64,000 nucleotides of DNA from Necropsobacter massiliensis (GTDB taxonomy: Bacteria > Pseudomonadota > Gammaproteobacteria > Enterobacterales > Pasteurellaceae): NCBI RefSeq assembly GCF_000827595.2, contig NZ_LN776180.1, positions 1-64,000 on the forward strand, written 5' to 3'. Made by a program: the position numbers and the translations under genes. Shown here piece after piece: positions 1 through 10,326 of this stretch (position 1 is the first letter of the stretch; each line of letters opens with the position of its first letter). Below the pieces are notes generated by a model. That model was not told the DNA's origin. It did not search any database and saw only the letters and a list, made by a program, of their open reading frames with translations.

Positions 1-145
1 AACAAAGTCAATCAACAAGTGCCCACACAGATTGTCTGATAGATTGTTAAAGAACAAAAAACAACGACGCGAGTCAGTTTCACTTTGCTTACAACGTCGC
101 GTCGTTGTGTGGGGCGTATTATAGGGATTTCATCAACCTTTGCAA
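1..145 (-). promoter_or_regulatory. rRNA operon promoter and leader (16S lies off the left edge)
   Basis: Read on the minus strand, a strong sigma-70 promoter is present: -35 TTGCAA (140-145), 16-bp spacer, -10 TATAAT (118-123), then a GC-rich discriminator typical of stringently controlled rrn promoters. An AT-rich stretch upstream (about 150-180) could be an UP element. Downstream come a perfect 12-bp inverted repeat (61-72 with 97-108), six Ts, a boxA-like antitermination element GTTCTTTAACAA (44-55), and sequence closely resembling the enterobacterial 16S leader (ATCAGACAATCTGTGTGGGC). Transcription leaves the window to the left, so no rRNA itself is seen. The element types are well known; the rrn assignment rests on this combination. 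Confidence 0.88.
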
Positions 146-225
146 GCGCTTTTTGGAAAAATTCTTATTTTTTTAATTAAGCGATGTTTTTTTATACGAA
201 ATAGTGATCAAGCCCCGCTTTATCG

Positions 226-1035
226 TTAATTATCAATATTCAATAAGCGCAACTCTTGAAATCCCCATAATGAAAGCGCTTGCTGAAATACGGCTTCATA
301 TTTAAAACTCTGCGTACAAAAAATCAAATTCCGGGTTTCGCTAATCGGTCTGACCGTAGTGTGAATATCCAGCAGTTTTTTTACTCTCATTGCAATGGCT
401 CTGCCCGGATCAACAAAATATTTGACTTGCGGCAGGCAGATCTGGATTTCATCCTTAATTAAAGGAAAATGCGTACAGCCCAGTATTACCGTATCCAGAT
501 CGTCTAACCCTCGCCAAATTTTCAACTCTTCATTCAAAGCGAGCAAATCCACCGAAGCCCCGCGCAATTTTTGTTCCGCAATTTCAGCCAAAACCGTACT
601 GCCCAGTTTTTCAACCCGGCAATGTGCGGCATAATTTTCAATTAATTCATTCACATATTGACGCTTTACGGTCCCTTTTGTCGCTAGCAGACCAATATGC
701 TTGCTAACCGACATTTCCGCGGCAGGCTTTATAGCAGGTACAGTACCGACAATAGGAATGGCGAAATGGCTTCTCAAGGTCGGCAGCACAACGGTACTTG
801 CCGTGTTACAGGCGATCACAATGAGATCTAAAGGGTATTGTCGGTCGATTTTCTGACAAATTGCCAACGTACGTTCGATAATCACCTCTTCAGCTTTCTC
901 GGAATAAGGAAAACCCGCATTATCAAAACAATATAGATACTGGTAATCCGGTAAAAGCTGTTTCACTTCCTTATAAACACTAAAACCGCCGACGCCGGAA
1001 TCAAAAAACAGGATTGTCGGTTTTAAACTCATCAT
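226..1035 (-). CDS. murI: Glutamate racemase
   Basis: Makes D-glutamate from L-glutamate in the cytoplasm for peptidoglycan. About 269 residues, normal for the family. The N-terminal DSGVGG motif and both catalytic cysteines are visible: ACNTAS (Cys about 76) and GCTHFP (Cys about 187), so the enzyme looks intact. A longer frame exists from a TTG, but a GGGA ribosome site sits 9 nt before the ATG at 1035, so that start was chosen; the next codon is also ATG. It lies about 50 bp downstream of recG on the same strand with an uptake signal between, and may be its own unit or the last gene of the spoT-recG transcript. Confidence 0.95.
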   Translation of the reverse strand: MMSLKPTILFFDSGVGGFSVYKEVKQLLPDYQYLYCFDNAGFPYSEKAEEVIIERTLAICQKIDRQYPLDLIVIACNTASTVVLPTLRSHFAIPIVGTVPAIKPAAEMSVSKHIGLLATKGTVKRQYVNELIENYAAHCRVEKLGSTVLAEIAEQKLRGASVDLLALNEELKIWRGLDDLDTVILGCTHFPLIKDEIQICLPQVKYFVDPGRAIAMRVKKLLDIHTTVRPISETRNLIFCTQSFKYEAVFQQALSLWGFQELRLLNIDN

Positions 1036-1087
1036 ACTATTCAATCCCAAAAACGTTTAAATTTATGACCGCACTTTTTAAATTCTA

Positions 1088-3169
1088 TCAGGCATTGGAA
1101 TATATTGCCCGATTATTCAGCCAACGCCGAATCAGCTGCTCAGCCACATCCGGGTGACGTTGGATTAACTCACGGGCATAATGCTGAACCTGCGGGATCA
1201 TTTTACGATCACGCATTAAATTTGCCACTTTAAATTCGGCAATGCCTGTTTGCTTTGTGCCTAATACTTCACCCGGTCCGCGAATTTCCAAATCTTTTTC
1301 CGCAATATAAAAACCGTCCTGACTTTCACGCAAAACCTGCAAACGTTTTTGCGAAATTTTGCCTAATGGCGGTTTATACATTAATACGCAAAAAGACGCC
1401 GTGCTGCCGCGACCGACTCGACCGCGTAACTGATGCAGCTGAGACAATCCCAACCGTTCAGCATTTTCAATAATCATCAGACTGGCGTTCGGCACATCGA
1501 CACCAACCTCAATAACAGTTGTCGCCACCAGTAAATCCAGTTCAGCCTGTTTAAAACTTTCCATGACCGCCTGTTTCTCCGCTGCTTTCATACGACCATG
1601 AACCAAGCCGATTCGCAAGTGCGGTAAACTTTTGCGTAAATCCTGCGCGGTTGCTTCCGCTGCCTGTGCCTCTAGCACTTCGCTTTCGTCAATGAGCGTA
1701 CATACCCAATAGGCCTGTCGTTTTTCATGCGCGCAGGCATGATGTACGCGAGCGACAATTTCGGCGCGGCGCTCTTCGGACACCGCAATGGTCGTCACCG
1801 GCGTACGCCCCGGCGGCAGTTCGTCAATAACGGAAGTATCCAGATCCGCATATACCGTCATCGCTAGCGTGCGGGGAATTGGCGTCGCCGTCATAATTAG
1901 CTGATGAGGATAACAGCCGGCTTTTTCGCCTTTTTCGCGCAACATCAGGCGTTGATGCACGCCAAACCGGTGTTGTTCGTCAATAATCACCAGCGCCAGA
2001 TCGGCAAAAACGACATCTTGCTGAAACAACGCATGGGTACCGATAATCATACTTACGCCGCCGCTGCCGATTTGAGCCAACGCCTGCTGCCGAGCTTTGC
2101 CTTTTACTTTCCCCGCCAGCCAGCCGACCTCAATGCCCAAAGGCGCAAACCAATTGCGAAAATTTGCGGCATGCTGTTCCGCCAGAATTTCGGTTGGCGC
2201 CATTAATGCAACCTGTTTGCCGTGGTCGATAGCCAACAGCGCCGCCAATGCCGCCACCAGCGTTTTACCGGAACCGACATCGCCCTGCACCAAGCGCATC
2301 ATCGGATAATTTTTACCTAAATCCCGTTCAATTTCTTCACTGACGCGAAGCTGCGCGCATGTCGGTTGAAATGGTAATTGGGCTAAAAATCGTCGGGCTA
2401 AATCTGTTTGTCGGTGCAGCGGCAATGCAGAAAACTGTTGCATTCCCGACCGCACTTTTTGCATTGCCAAATTGTGCGCCAACAGTTCTTCAAAAATCAA
2501 TCGCTGCTGGGCGGGATGTTTGCCCTCCTCCAGCTGCGACAAGGAAATCTCCGGCGGCGGTCGATGCAGAAAACGAATTGCCTCTTTCAAACTGAAAGGA
2601 TATGGATTAAACCCGTCGGGGAGAATTTCTGCAACCTGAATATTCTCCAATAATGCCAGTGCCTGCTCCGTCAACTTACGCAGGGTGGTCTGCTTTAACC
2701 CGTCTGTCGTCGCATAAATCGGTGTGAGGGTTTCTTCCAATATGAGCGGCGCTTTATCGCGAATAATCCGATATTCGGGATGATGAATTTCCGCCATAAA
2801 CCGCCTGCGTTTCACTTCGCCAAACGCCTGCACGCGGGTACCGGTCTGAAAACTGTTACGCATCGCCGCATTAAAATTAAAAAAGCGCAATGTTATTTTC
2901 GATGTGCCGTCGGACAGCGTAACGGTTAAAATCGGACGACGACCGAATTGTACCGTGCAGGTTTGCACAATTCCTTCAATGGTGGCATAGCGCTCAAGGC
3001 GTAAATCGGCAATAGGCGTAATGCGAGTTCGATCCTCATAGCGAATCGGTAGGTGAAAAAGCAAATCTCGCAAATTATCAATACCGATGCGGCTTAATTT
3101 TTCGGCAATGGCCGCTCCCACACCAGATAGCGAGGTCAGCGGTACCGCATCAAGTATTCGACTATTCAT
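1088..3169 (-). CDS. recG: ATP-dependent DNA helicase RecG
   Basis: Remodels stalled replication forks and Holliday junctions. 693 residues, full length for RecG. The N-terminal wedge/OB region is followed by superfamily 2 helicase motifs: Walker A GDVGSGKT (about residue 295), the DEQH box IIDEQHRFG (about 398), and motif VI-like LHQLRGRVGRG. Its ATG directly abuts the spoT stop codon (no spacer), so translation is probably coupled and the gene shares the rpoZ-spoT transcript. This order is conserved in gammaproteobacteria. Confidence 0.96.
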   Translation of the reverse strand: MNSRILDAVPLTSLSGVGAAIAEKLSRIGIDNLRDLLFHLPIRYEDRTRITPIADLRLERYATIEGIVQTCTVQFGRRPILTVTLSDGTSKITLRFFNFNAAMRNSFQTGTRVQAFGEVKRRRFMAEIHHPEYRIIRDKAPLILEETLTPIYATTDGLKQTTLRKLTEQALALLENIQVAEILPDGFNPYPFSLKEAIRFLHRPPPEISLSQLEEGKHPAQQRLIFEELLAHNLAMQKVRSGMQQFSALPLHRQTDLARRFLAQLPFQPTCAQLRVSEEIERDLGKNYPMMRLVQGDVGSGKTLVAALAALLAIDHGKQVALMAPTEILAEQHAANFRNWFAPLGIEVGWLAGKVKGKARQQALAQIGSGGVSMIIGTHALFQQDVVFADLALVIIDEQHRFGVHQRLMLREKGEKAGCYPHQLIMTATPIPRTLAMTVYADLDTSVIDELPPGRTPVTTIAVSEERRAEIVARVHHACAHEKRQAYWVCTLIDESEVLEAQAAEATAQDLRKSLPHLRIGLVHGRMKAAEKQAVMESFKQAELDLLVATTVIEVGVDVPNASLMIIENAERLGLSQLHQLRGRVGRGSTASFCVLMYKPPLGKISQKRLQVLRESQDGFYIAEKDLEIRGPGEVLGTKQTGIAEFKVANLMRDRKMIPQVQHYARELIQRHPDVAEQLIRRWLNNRAIYSNA

Positions 3170-5293
3170 TTAACTGTTGGTGTTACGTTCAATACTCACA
3201 AAGCCTGGGATAGTTTTAATTCTGCGGATAATATTGGCCAGATGATGAGTATTTTTGGTGGTTAATAATACTACAATTTGGTACAAACGCCCGTCCTGTT
3301 CCTCTGTCCAAATACTGTGGATATTGCTGTCCAGCGCAGAAATCGCCGAGGTCAGATTCGGTAACGCGCCTTGCTGGTTAATCATTTCAATGCGTAATTC
3401 TGCCTCAAATTCCATTTTGTTATCGCTTTGTTCCCATGTCACCGGCGTATAATGTTCAGGATCGTCTTTGCGCTTTTTCAGATTCATACAGCATTCGTGA
3501 TGAATCACCAACCCCTTGCCCGGACTGGCATAAGCCACGATTGGATCGCCGGGAACCGGATGACAACATTGGGCAAATGTCGTCAGTAGCCCTTCGCTGC
3601 TTTTGATTTCTAACGGGTTTTTATTGTTGTTCAGTTCGCCGTCGGTATCAATTTCTATCGCCTCGCCCAATAACCGATAAGCAATCACGGCACTCATTTG
3701 ATTACCCAATCCGATCTCGGTCAATAGCGCATCAAAATTATCTAATTTTAATTCCGCCAGCAATTCGTTAATTCGCAGCGGGTCAATATCGCTTAATTTT
3801 TTCGGCAACAATGCGTTGATTAGCTGGCGTCTGCCCAGCACTAAGGCAGTATCGGCGCGCAAATCCTTCAGCGCGTGGCGAATATTGGTTCGCGCCTTTG
3901 CCGTAACGACAAAATTTAACCAACCCGCATTCGGTTGTGCAGTAGCCGAGGTGATAATTTCAATCGTTTGTCCTGATTGTAACGCCTGTGATAACGGATA
4001 AGGCTTGCGATCCACATTTGCCGCCACGCAGGAACTGCCAATATCGGAATGCACGGCATAGGCGAAATCCACCGGTGTGGCACCAGCTGGCAATTCTACG
4101 ATACGTCCTTTCGGCGTAAACACATAAATTTCTTTCGGGAAAAACTCCGATTTAACGCTTTCGATAAACTCAAAAGAATTGCCCACACTCTGCTGTAATT
4201 CGATCAGACTTTGCAACCAGCGTTGCGCGCGGATCTGGGCGGTCGTACTGTCGTTTTTGCCGCCCTGTTTATAGGCCCAGTGAGCAGCGACCCCCATTTC
4301 CGCCATTTGATCCATTTCCTCCGTGCGGATCTGAACTTCCACCGGCACGCCATGCGGCCCGATCATAGACGTATGCAAAGATTGATAACCGTTGGCTTTA
4401 GGCACGGCGATATAATCCTTCACTCTGCCCGGACGCGGTTTATACAAACTGTGCATTTGTCCCAGCACGCGATAACAGGTATCCACATCTTTGACTATTG
4501 CACGAAAAGCATAAATATCCATAATGGAATGGAACTGCTGATCTTTCAGGCGCATTTTTTGATAAATCGCATAAAGATGTTTTTCCCGCCCGAATACTCG
4601 TGCGTCAATTCCCATATCGTCCAATCGCCCTTTGATTTCGTCGGCGATACGCTGAATCATATCTTTACGGTTACCGCGCGCAATTTGAATAACCTTCTGT
4701 AACACCGCATAACGCTGCGGATACATGGCTTCAAAACCGAGATCTTCCAGTTCATTTTTAATATGTTCAATACCGAGACGATGCGCCAGAGGGGCATAAA
4801 TTTCGAGGGTTTCTTTGGCGATACGGCGGCGCTTATCAGGACGTAGCGCACTCAGTGTACGCATGTTATGGGTGCGGTCGGCAAGTTTTATCAGCACCAC
4901 GCGAATATCGCGTGTCATGGCCAAAATCATCTTACGGAAATTTTCCGCTTCGGCTTCTTTGCGAGTGCGGAATTTCAGTTTATCCAGTTTAGATACGCCT
5001 TCTACGATCTCGGCGACGCTGGTGCCGAATTCGGCTTTCAGCTGCTGTTCCGTGTATGGCGTGTCCTCAATCACATCATGCAACAAGGCGGCCATTACCG
5101 CTTCGTGATCCAGCCGCATTTCGGCAATAATCGATGCCACCGCCACCGGATGCGTGATATAAGGCTCGCCGCTTGAGCGTGTTTGTCCTTCGTGCGCATC
5201 TCTGGCGATAATAAATGCACGTTTTACCAATTCAATTTGTTCAGTCGGCAAATAGCCCTGAATGATTCGCTCTAAACTTTCAAATAAATACAA
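3170..5293 (-). CDS. spoT: Bifunctional (p)ppGpp synthase/hydrolase SpoT
   Basis: Controls the stringent-response alarmone (p)ppGpp in the cytoplasm. 707 residues with the usual order: HD hydrolase domain (HDVIEDT, about residue 72, so hydrolysis is expected), synthetase domain (about 235-340, including YQSLHTSMIGP), TGS domain (about 385-445, IYVFTPKGRIVELP), a conserved Cys/His-rich helical region (CCHPVPGDPI), and a C-terminal ACT domain (about 630-705). The intact HD motif identifies SpoT rather than RelA. It lies between rpoZ and recG, which is the conserved arrangement. Confidence 0.97.
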   Translation of the reverse strand: MYLFESLERIIQGYLPTEQIELVKRAFIIARDAHEGQTRSSGEPYITHPVAVASIIAEMRLDHEAVMAALLHDVIEDTPYTEQQLKAEFGTSVAEIVEGVSKLDKLKFRTRKEAEAENFRKMILAMTRDIRVVLIKLADRTHNMRTLSALRPDKRRRIAKETLEIYAPLAHRLGIEHIKNELEDLGFEAMYPQRYAVLQKVIQIARGNRKDMIQRIADEIKGRLDDMGIDARVFGREKHLYAIYQKMRLKDQQFHSIMDIYAFRAIVKDVDTCYRVLGQMHSLYKPRPGRVKDYIAVPKANGYQSLHTSMIGPHGVPVEVQIRTEEMDQMAEMGVAAHWAYKQGGKNDSTTAQIRAQRWLQSLIELQQSVGNSFEFIESVKSEFFPKEIYVFTPKGRIVELPAGATPVDFAYAVHSDIGSSCVAANVDRKPYPLSQALQSGQTIEIITSATAQPNAGWLNFVVTAKARTNIRHALKDLRADTALVLGRRQLINALLPKKLSDIDPLRINELLAELKLDNFDALLTEIGLGNQMSAVIAYRLLGEAIEIDTDGELNNNKNPLEIKSSEGLLTTFAQCCHPVPGDPIVAYASPGKGLVIHHECCMNLKKRKDDPEHYTPVTWEQSDNKMEFEAELRIEMINQQGALPNLTSAISALDSNIHSIWTEEQDGRLYQIVVLLTTKNTHHLANIIRRIKTIPGFVSIERNTNS

Positions 5294-5367
5294 AGGACAC
5301 CTGACTTTTCATTAAGACGAAACCAATTGTCTGATAAATTAAAGAAAAACTGACCGCACTTTTCCGT

Positions 5368-5634
5368 TTATTCGGACAACAAAGACACCGCGTGCAGTTC
5401 CGCCGACTCCTGTTCCAAGGCATCATGACGGTCTTGTGCGTTCATGATGTCATTATTGATCAAACCTTTTTCGATTTCGCGCAAAGCGATAACCGTCGGT
5501 TTATCGTTATCTTCCGGCACTAGCGGTTCACGGACATGCAATTGCAACTGTCTTGCACGACGCGCCGCGGTTAAAATCAAATCAAAACGGTTGCCGATTT
5601 TTTCAACCGCATCCTGCACTGTTACACGAGCCAT
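5368..5634 (-). CDS. rpoZ: RNA polymerase omega subunit
   Basis: Small subunit that helps assemble beta' into RNA polymerase. 88 residues beginning [19 protein letters not shown], the diagnostic omega N-terminus, followed by ARRARQL. Same strand as spoT and recG, with a 74-bp gap before spoT that contains an uptake signal. The rpoZ-spoT linkage is conserved and couples polymerase with ppGpp metabolism; omega forms part of a ppGpp site in other bacteria. Confidence 0.97.
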   Translation of the reverse strand: MARVTVQDAVEKIGNRFDLILTAARRARQLQLHVREPLVPEDNDKPTVIALREIEKGLINNDIMNAQDRHDALEQESAELHAVSLLSE

Positions 5635-5700
5635 AAATTACTCCACCAATAAATTAATCTTTAAAAATAAAAAAGGGTGATTATGATACTAAAACGCCGC

Positions 5701-6327
5701 TTATTTTGCCAGTAATTGATGCAGTAACGCGGTATTTTGTGTCTGCTGGTAATCAAGGGTCAGGCGTTCTGCGCGCAGTATATGCACCAAATCCGCCAAC
5801 GCCCGCTCAAAATCCTCGTTAATGATAACGTAATCATATTCGTCATAATGAGACATTTCATCTACCGCTTGCGCCATGCGTGCGGCGATCACCGTCTCGC
5901 TGTCCTGCCCGCGCCCGATTAAACGGCGTTCCAGCTCCGATATGGACGGCGGCAGAATAAAAATGCTTTTCACCGTAGGCAGTTTGGCGCGAATTTGCTG
6001 CGCGCCCTGCCAATCAATATCAAGAAAAACATCAATACCGCGCGCCAGATTTTGCTCGATTGCTGGCAATGAAGTGCCATAATAATTATCGCCAAACACT
6101 TTGGCATATTCTAAAAATAAATCCTGCGCAATCAGCGCTTCAAACTCACGATGCGAGACAAAATGGTAATGAACGCCGTCGATCTCGCCCGGGCGCGGAT
6201 TGCGGGTGGTATGCGATACCGAAACCATCATCTCGGCGCCGTTGTTCTTTTCCAGCAACGCGGCGATTAATGAGGATTTTCCCGCGCCGCTCGGTGCGGA
6301 AATAATATACAAATTGCCTTTACTCAT
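5701..6327 (-). CDS. gmk: Guanylate kinase
   Basis: Phosphorylates GMP to GDP. 208 residues from the chosen ATG at 6327. An upstream in-frame extension (to 6435) exists, but AGGA sits 9 nt before this ATG and the P-loop [10 protein letters not shown] then falls at the usual residues 9-18. The GMP-binding stretch [17 protein letters not shown] follows. It lies upstream of rpoZ on the same strand and is divergent from gapA. Confidence 0.96.
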   Translation of the reverse strand: MSKGNLYIISAPSGAGKSSLIAALLEKNNGAEMMVSVSHTTRNPRPGEIDGVHYHFVSHREFEALIAQDLFLEYAKVFGDNYYGTSLPAIEQNLARGIDVFLDIDWQGAQQIRAKLPTVKSIFILPPSISELERRLIGRGQDSETVIAARMAQAVDEMSHYDEYDYVIINEDFERALADLVHILRAERLTLDYQQTQNTALLHQLLAK

Positions 6328-6472
6328 AATACTCGTCCTTTTCAAATAGCGATAATGCCGTTCATTATGCCGATAAATCCATAAAAAATCAGCAAAAGTG
6401 CGGTGCTTTTTTGGCAAATTTATACCGAATCGCATTTTATTTTTGAATCACTTAGCCAAACCTCGGAATAAT

Positions 6473-6488
6473 TTTGACATAGATCACA
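6473..6488 (+). promoter_or_regulatory. Candidate CRP (or FNR) site upstream of gapA
   Basis: TTTGA-CATAGA-TCACA differs by one base in the left half from the CRP consensus TGTGA-N6-TCACA. The same bases read TTGAC-ATAG-ATCAC, 8 of 10 positions of an FNR site. It sits about 155 bp before the gapA start, in the 314-bp region between gmk and gapA (6328-6641). That region also holds a -10-like TATAAT at about 6551 and a GGTGAAA ribosome site before the ATG. Which regulator binds cannot be decided by eye. Confidence 0.4.
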
Positions 6489-6623
6489 AAAAGGTTATCT
6501 GTTATAGTTTTCCGCCTAGTGCGGTTTCATCCCCAAAAGAAACCGTGCTATAATCTGCAACCGACGGATAGCGGGGTAACGCTTGGCGGCATCCTGTGAA
6601 ACGTAAGAATTTGTTTAACTTAA

Positions 6624-7646
<1,023 letters not shown>

Positions 7647-8595
7647 GTGCGACAAGTGTCGTGCTTACTGGGGTTAAATCCTTATATATCAAGGGTTTAG
7701 CTCAAGGGGAAAACAGTATTATTACTGTTTTCCCCGACTATTCAATACTACAATAGTGGTAATTGGGTAGCAGGCTAGAAAAGGAGCGTTGCTCAAGATC
7801 TAGTTCTAAGTTGGTAAAGGTAAATCGACCAACTCTAATAACAATAAGGTATGATCTTCACTCTGATGTACTTAATCTTGAAGTTATGGGATTAAGGAGA
7901 GTAGGAAAGCAAGATCCGTTGTTAGAAAGTTACTTCTTAGTTTATTTCCAAATAAAAGGGAATAAAGAGCAGCACAGCATACACTAATGTATATGCAAAT
8001 TGGCTTAGGGTATTTAAACCTCAGATTAGAGAATGCATTTACAAACCTACTATAAATAAAGCCCAGAGTTCCGTCAGCCTCTAGAAAACGGAACAGAACT
8101 AAGCACTGGTAATGCTTAGTGAGGAGAGGCGTATTTTTACCAATAAATTTTATCTTCACTAAGGGAAGTCTTCTACCGAAGCCCCATTTCAATTAAGTGG
8201 TTGAACCGTGTATTTGCTTGCGGAAATGAGTAAGCGATGTCGTTCGACCTGAATTCTACCAAGAAAACATCTAATATAAAGGACACCCTTGAACTATCCC
8301 AAATTTACCTTAGGGAGATTTTGAGTAAAAGTGAGAGATGTAGCGCCTTATAATTAGTATTACTATTGGTTGCGAACGGAGTTAGAAATAACGAAAGGTA
8401 AATTTATGAAGTATACGGCAAGGGCTTATTTAGTACTGGAATAGGAACTAACTTAGTTAAGTATGAGTAAGCTGTTATTACTATTGTTACAATTTATTTT
8501 GAAGTGGATATATGCTGTTACGGAAAGATAAATGAGTGTAACCTGTTATGTGACTAACAGTAACCTAGGGATAGCGCATTACTGACAACGGTTTT
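7647..8595 (+). ncRNA. Structured 5' segment of the intron, origin unclear
   Basis: About 950 nt without a credible gene but rich in perfect hairpins: CGAC-AAGT-GTCG at the 5' end, a 13-bp stem with TTAT loop (7707-7736), GTTGGT/ACCAAC (about 7810-7835), GTTCCGT/ACGGAAC (about 8065-8095) and CTAAGCA/TGCTTAG (about 8098-8120). Its end meets a second group II-like start, GTGTGGAGC (8596). Part of it (about 7852-7890, ATCTTCACT...) resembles the domain I text at about 8846-8885. It could be an expansion of domain I, or the remains of a second intron joined in tandem. No domain V is recognisable in it. Confidence 0.45.
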
Positions 8596-9256
8596 GTGTG
8601 GAGCTTCCTGACAATGCCCCCCGATAAGGTTATTAATATTGTGAGATATTAATAAAATACTCGAAACGACCATTGGGTTGAGGGGCTAGGTTGGATAGAA
8701 AGATAAACGTAAGTGAATAGTCGTAATTCTCGTTATGTAGAACAAGCCTACGGTCGCTATCGGCTTGAACCAAAAGGTATGCAGTGGGTTATCTCATTTT
8801 AGCCTTGGGATACGTCACCATAACACTGTCGGGAAACAGACTATATCTTCACTATTCGTGTAGTAATAATGGAACTTGGTAAACCTATATTTCCGCCTGA
8901 AAAGGCAGGCAAAGCGTAAGCAATGCTGTTGGGGGTGTAGGTAAGAGAGGTTAGAGAAAGCGAATGCTGTACTGTAATGGCGCAGATAGGGTGTGAAATA
9001 TAACCTAACCCGAAAGGGTGCAGACTTCTAACTGGTCTTTCATCGCAAGATGTCTGACTAATTCCTTAAAAGTTTAAACGGGACAAAGCGAGCGTTGGCT
9101 TGCTGATTAGAAATAATCAAACAAAACCAACGCAAGCACTCTTTATCCTTAGTGATAACAACTATTGGTAATGATAGCAACTCTTGAAAGTTTTCACAGA
9201 CCAGAAAGAGGAACTATCTGTTTACCAAGAAAACTTATCTCTAAACGGAGGTAAGT

Positions 9257-9930
9257 ATGAAAGAGCGGATTCATCATACTAAGAAATTAGTAAATAATCC
9301 AGCTCCAGCGACCCCGAACATATCAAAATGGCATTATATCGATTGGTATAAAGCAAATCGATATGTGAAAGGAATGCAGGTGCGGATTGCGAAGGCGACA
9401 CAGGAAAGCAATTGGCGTAGAGTAAAAAACCTACAAAGAATGCTGACCCACTCATTTTATGCAAAAGCATTAGCAGTAAGACGAGTGACTGAAAAGAGAA
9501 ATACTTTTGTTCAAATAGTACTCGAAATTGGATTTTTGGTACGGTAACCAATGATAAACAGGGCAAACTAATCCCAATAGATTTAATTTATTGTGGGTAC
9601 GTTAAAATTAAACGGCACCAAAAGGTAAAATCACAATACAAGCCATTTTTACCCGAATGGGAATTGTATGGGAAAAATCTTGTTCAAAAAAGTAGAATGT
9701 ATGATGAACAATCACACAGACGACAATGGCAAGTCTTGTACAAAGAGCAAAAAGGGAAATGTGTATTATGTGGTTTTCCAATTACAAAAGAAACGGGCTG
9801 GCACGATCACCATATTATTTACAAAGTGTATGGTGGAAAGGATACGCTAAACAATAGATGTTTGGTACACCCTGAGTGTCATCGTCAAATTCACCGCCTG
9901 AATTTGAAAGTAATGAAGCCGACTGCCTAG
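9257..9930 (+). pseudogene. Group II intron reverse transcriptase/maturase, internally deleted and frameshifted
   Basis: A strong ribosome site (GGAGG) precedes ATG 9257. The first about 80 residues match the N-terminus of bacterial intron proteins (WHYIDWYKANRYVKGMQVRI, then LQRML, AKALAVRRVTE: the RT-0 region). The frame then shifts near 9520-9530. The second frame, from about 9523 to 9930, carries the C-terminal part: RNWIFGTV, KRHQKVKSQYKPFLPEWELY, and an HNH endonuclease with CVLC, HDHHI, YGGKDTLNN and HPECHRQIH. RT motifs 1-7 and most of domain X, roughly 350 residues, are absent, so no active reverse transcriptase can be made. It lies in intron domain IV. Confidence 0.9.
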
Positions 9931-10042
9931 CAGTTAATAGAAAGGCTTGAGCTGTATGCAGAGAAATTTGCTTGTACAGTTCTTAGGGGGCTAAGCTGTA
10001 GCAATACAGCTTGGCTACCCGATTCAACTTTTTCTCATATTC

Positions 10043-10070
10043 AACCGCCCTTTTACGGGCGGTTTTTTAT
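10043..10070 (+). terminator. Intrinsic terminator of gapA (displaced by the intron)
   Basis: Stem AACCGCCC / GGGCGGTT with a TTTTAC loop, followed by six Ts. It lies 20 bp into the 3' exon of the intron, so after splicing it would sit about 20 nt behind the gapA stop codon, a normal place. Confidence 0.85.
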
Positions 10071-10167
10071 CGCCAGCAAAATATATTTTACACTTCGCGC
10101 CGCTGTATCTGCACATTGCCGCCCTCCTGCTTTTCGAAAAAGCTGAACAACTGTATTCATTAGAAAA

Positions 10168-10183
10168 TGTTATCAACATCACA
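10168..10183 (+). promoter_or_regulatory. Candidate CRP site upstream of the acyl-CoA ligase
   Basis: TGTTA-TCAACA-TCACA differs from TGTGA-N6-TCACA at one position. The core ATCAACATCACAAAAT recurs before nrdD (12194-12209), which suggests a shared regulator. It is 144 bp before the ATG at 10327. Confidence 0.35.
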
Positions 10184-10326
10184 AAATCTATAATTTACTT
10201 ACTTTTTTTGTTTTTTCTACTGGAATTTTGTTTTGTTAACCATTATATTAGCGCACAAGTGTTCGCTTAAATTATAAGAATGACCGCAACCGCATAAAAT
10301 TATTGTTAAGGGGAAGCAAAGAAAAC

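Larger units (their letters stand above)
7647..10023 (+). mobile_element. Degenerate group II intron inserted right after the gapA stop codon
   Basis: The 5' end is GTGCG (7647-7651), the group II consensus. Domain V is the 34-nt hairpin 9949-9982 (GAGC...GAAA...GTTC). Domain VI is 9983-10023 with a bulged A at 10017, which is the seventh base from the 3' end when that end (...CCCGAT) is counted as first. Guide pairings fit gapA: EBS1 TTAGCCTT (8799-8806) pairs 8/8 with IBS1 AAGGCTAA (7639-7646, including the stop codon), and a candidate EBS2 ATAGTCGT (8717-8724) pairs 7/8 with 7630-7637, one base away. Internal domain I text such as TGGAACTTGGTAAACC (about 8870-8885) is typical of bacterial introns. 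The encoded protein is broken. The insertion leaves GapA intact. The segment 7647-8595 is extra compared with usual introns. Confidence 0.88.

Noticed and set aside
7707-7736. Perfect 13-bp hairpin behind gapA as a terminator
   Set aside because: No T-run on either side (GACTATT and CTTGAGC follow). It lies inside the structured intron segment.
7763-8192. Open frames of 74 and 102 codons on both strands in the intron 5' part
   Set aside because: No ribosome site, no familiar motif, and overlap with strong RNA hairpins.
8204-8255. Hairpin GAACCGTG...TTCG as a domain V of a first intron
   Set aside because: The stem lacks the AGC triad, has several mismatches and the wrong loop; real domain V is at 9949-9982.
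8596-10023. Independent inner intron nested in an outer one (classical twintron)
   Set aside because: Its EBS1 pairs with the gapA end, not with the bases before 8596, and no outer 3' half with a second domain V follows 10023. A tandem or chimeric origin is kept open instead.
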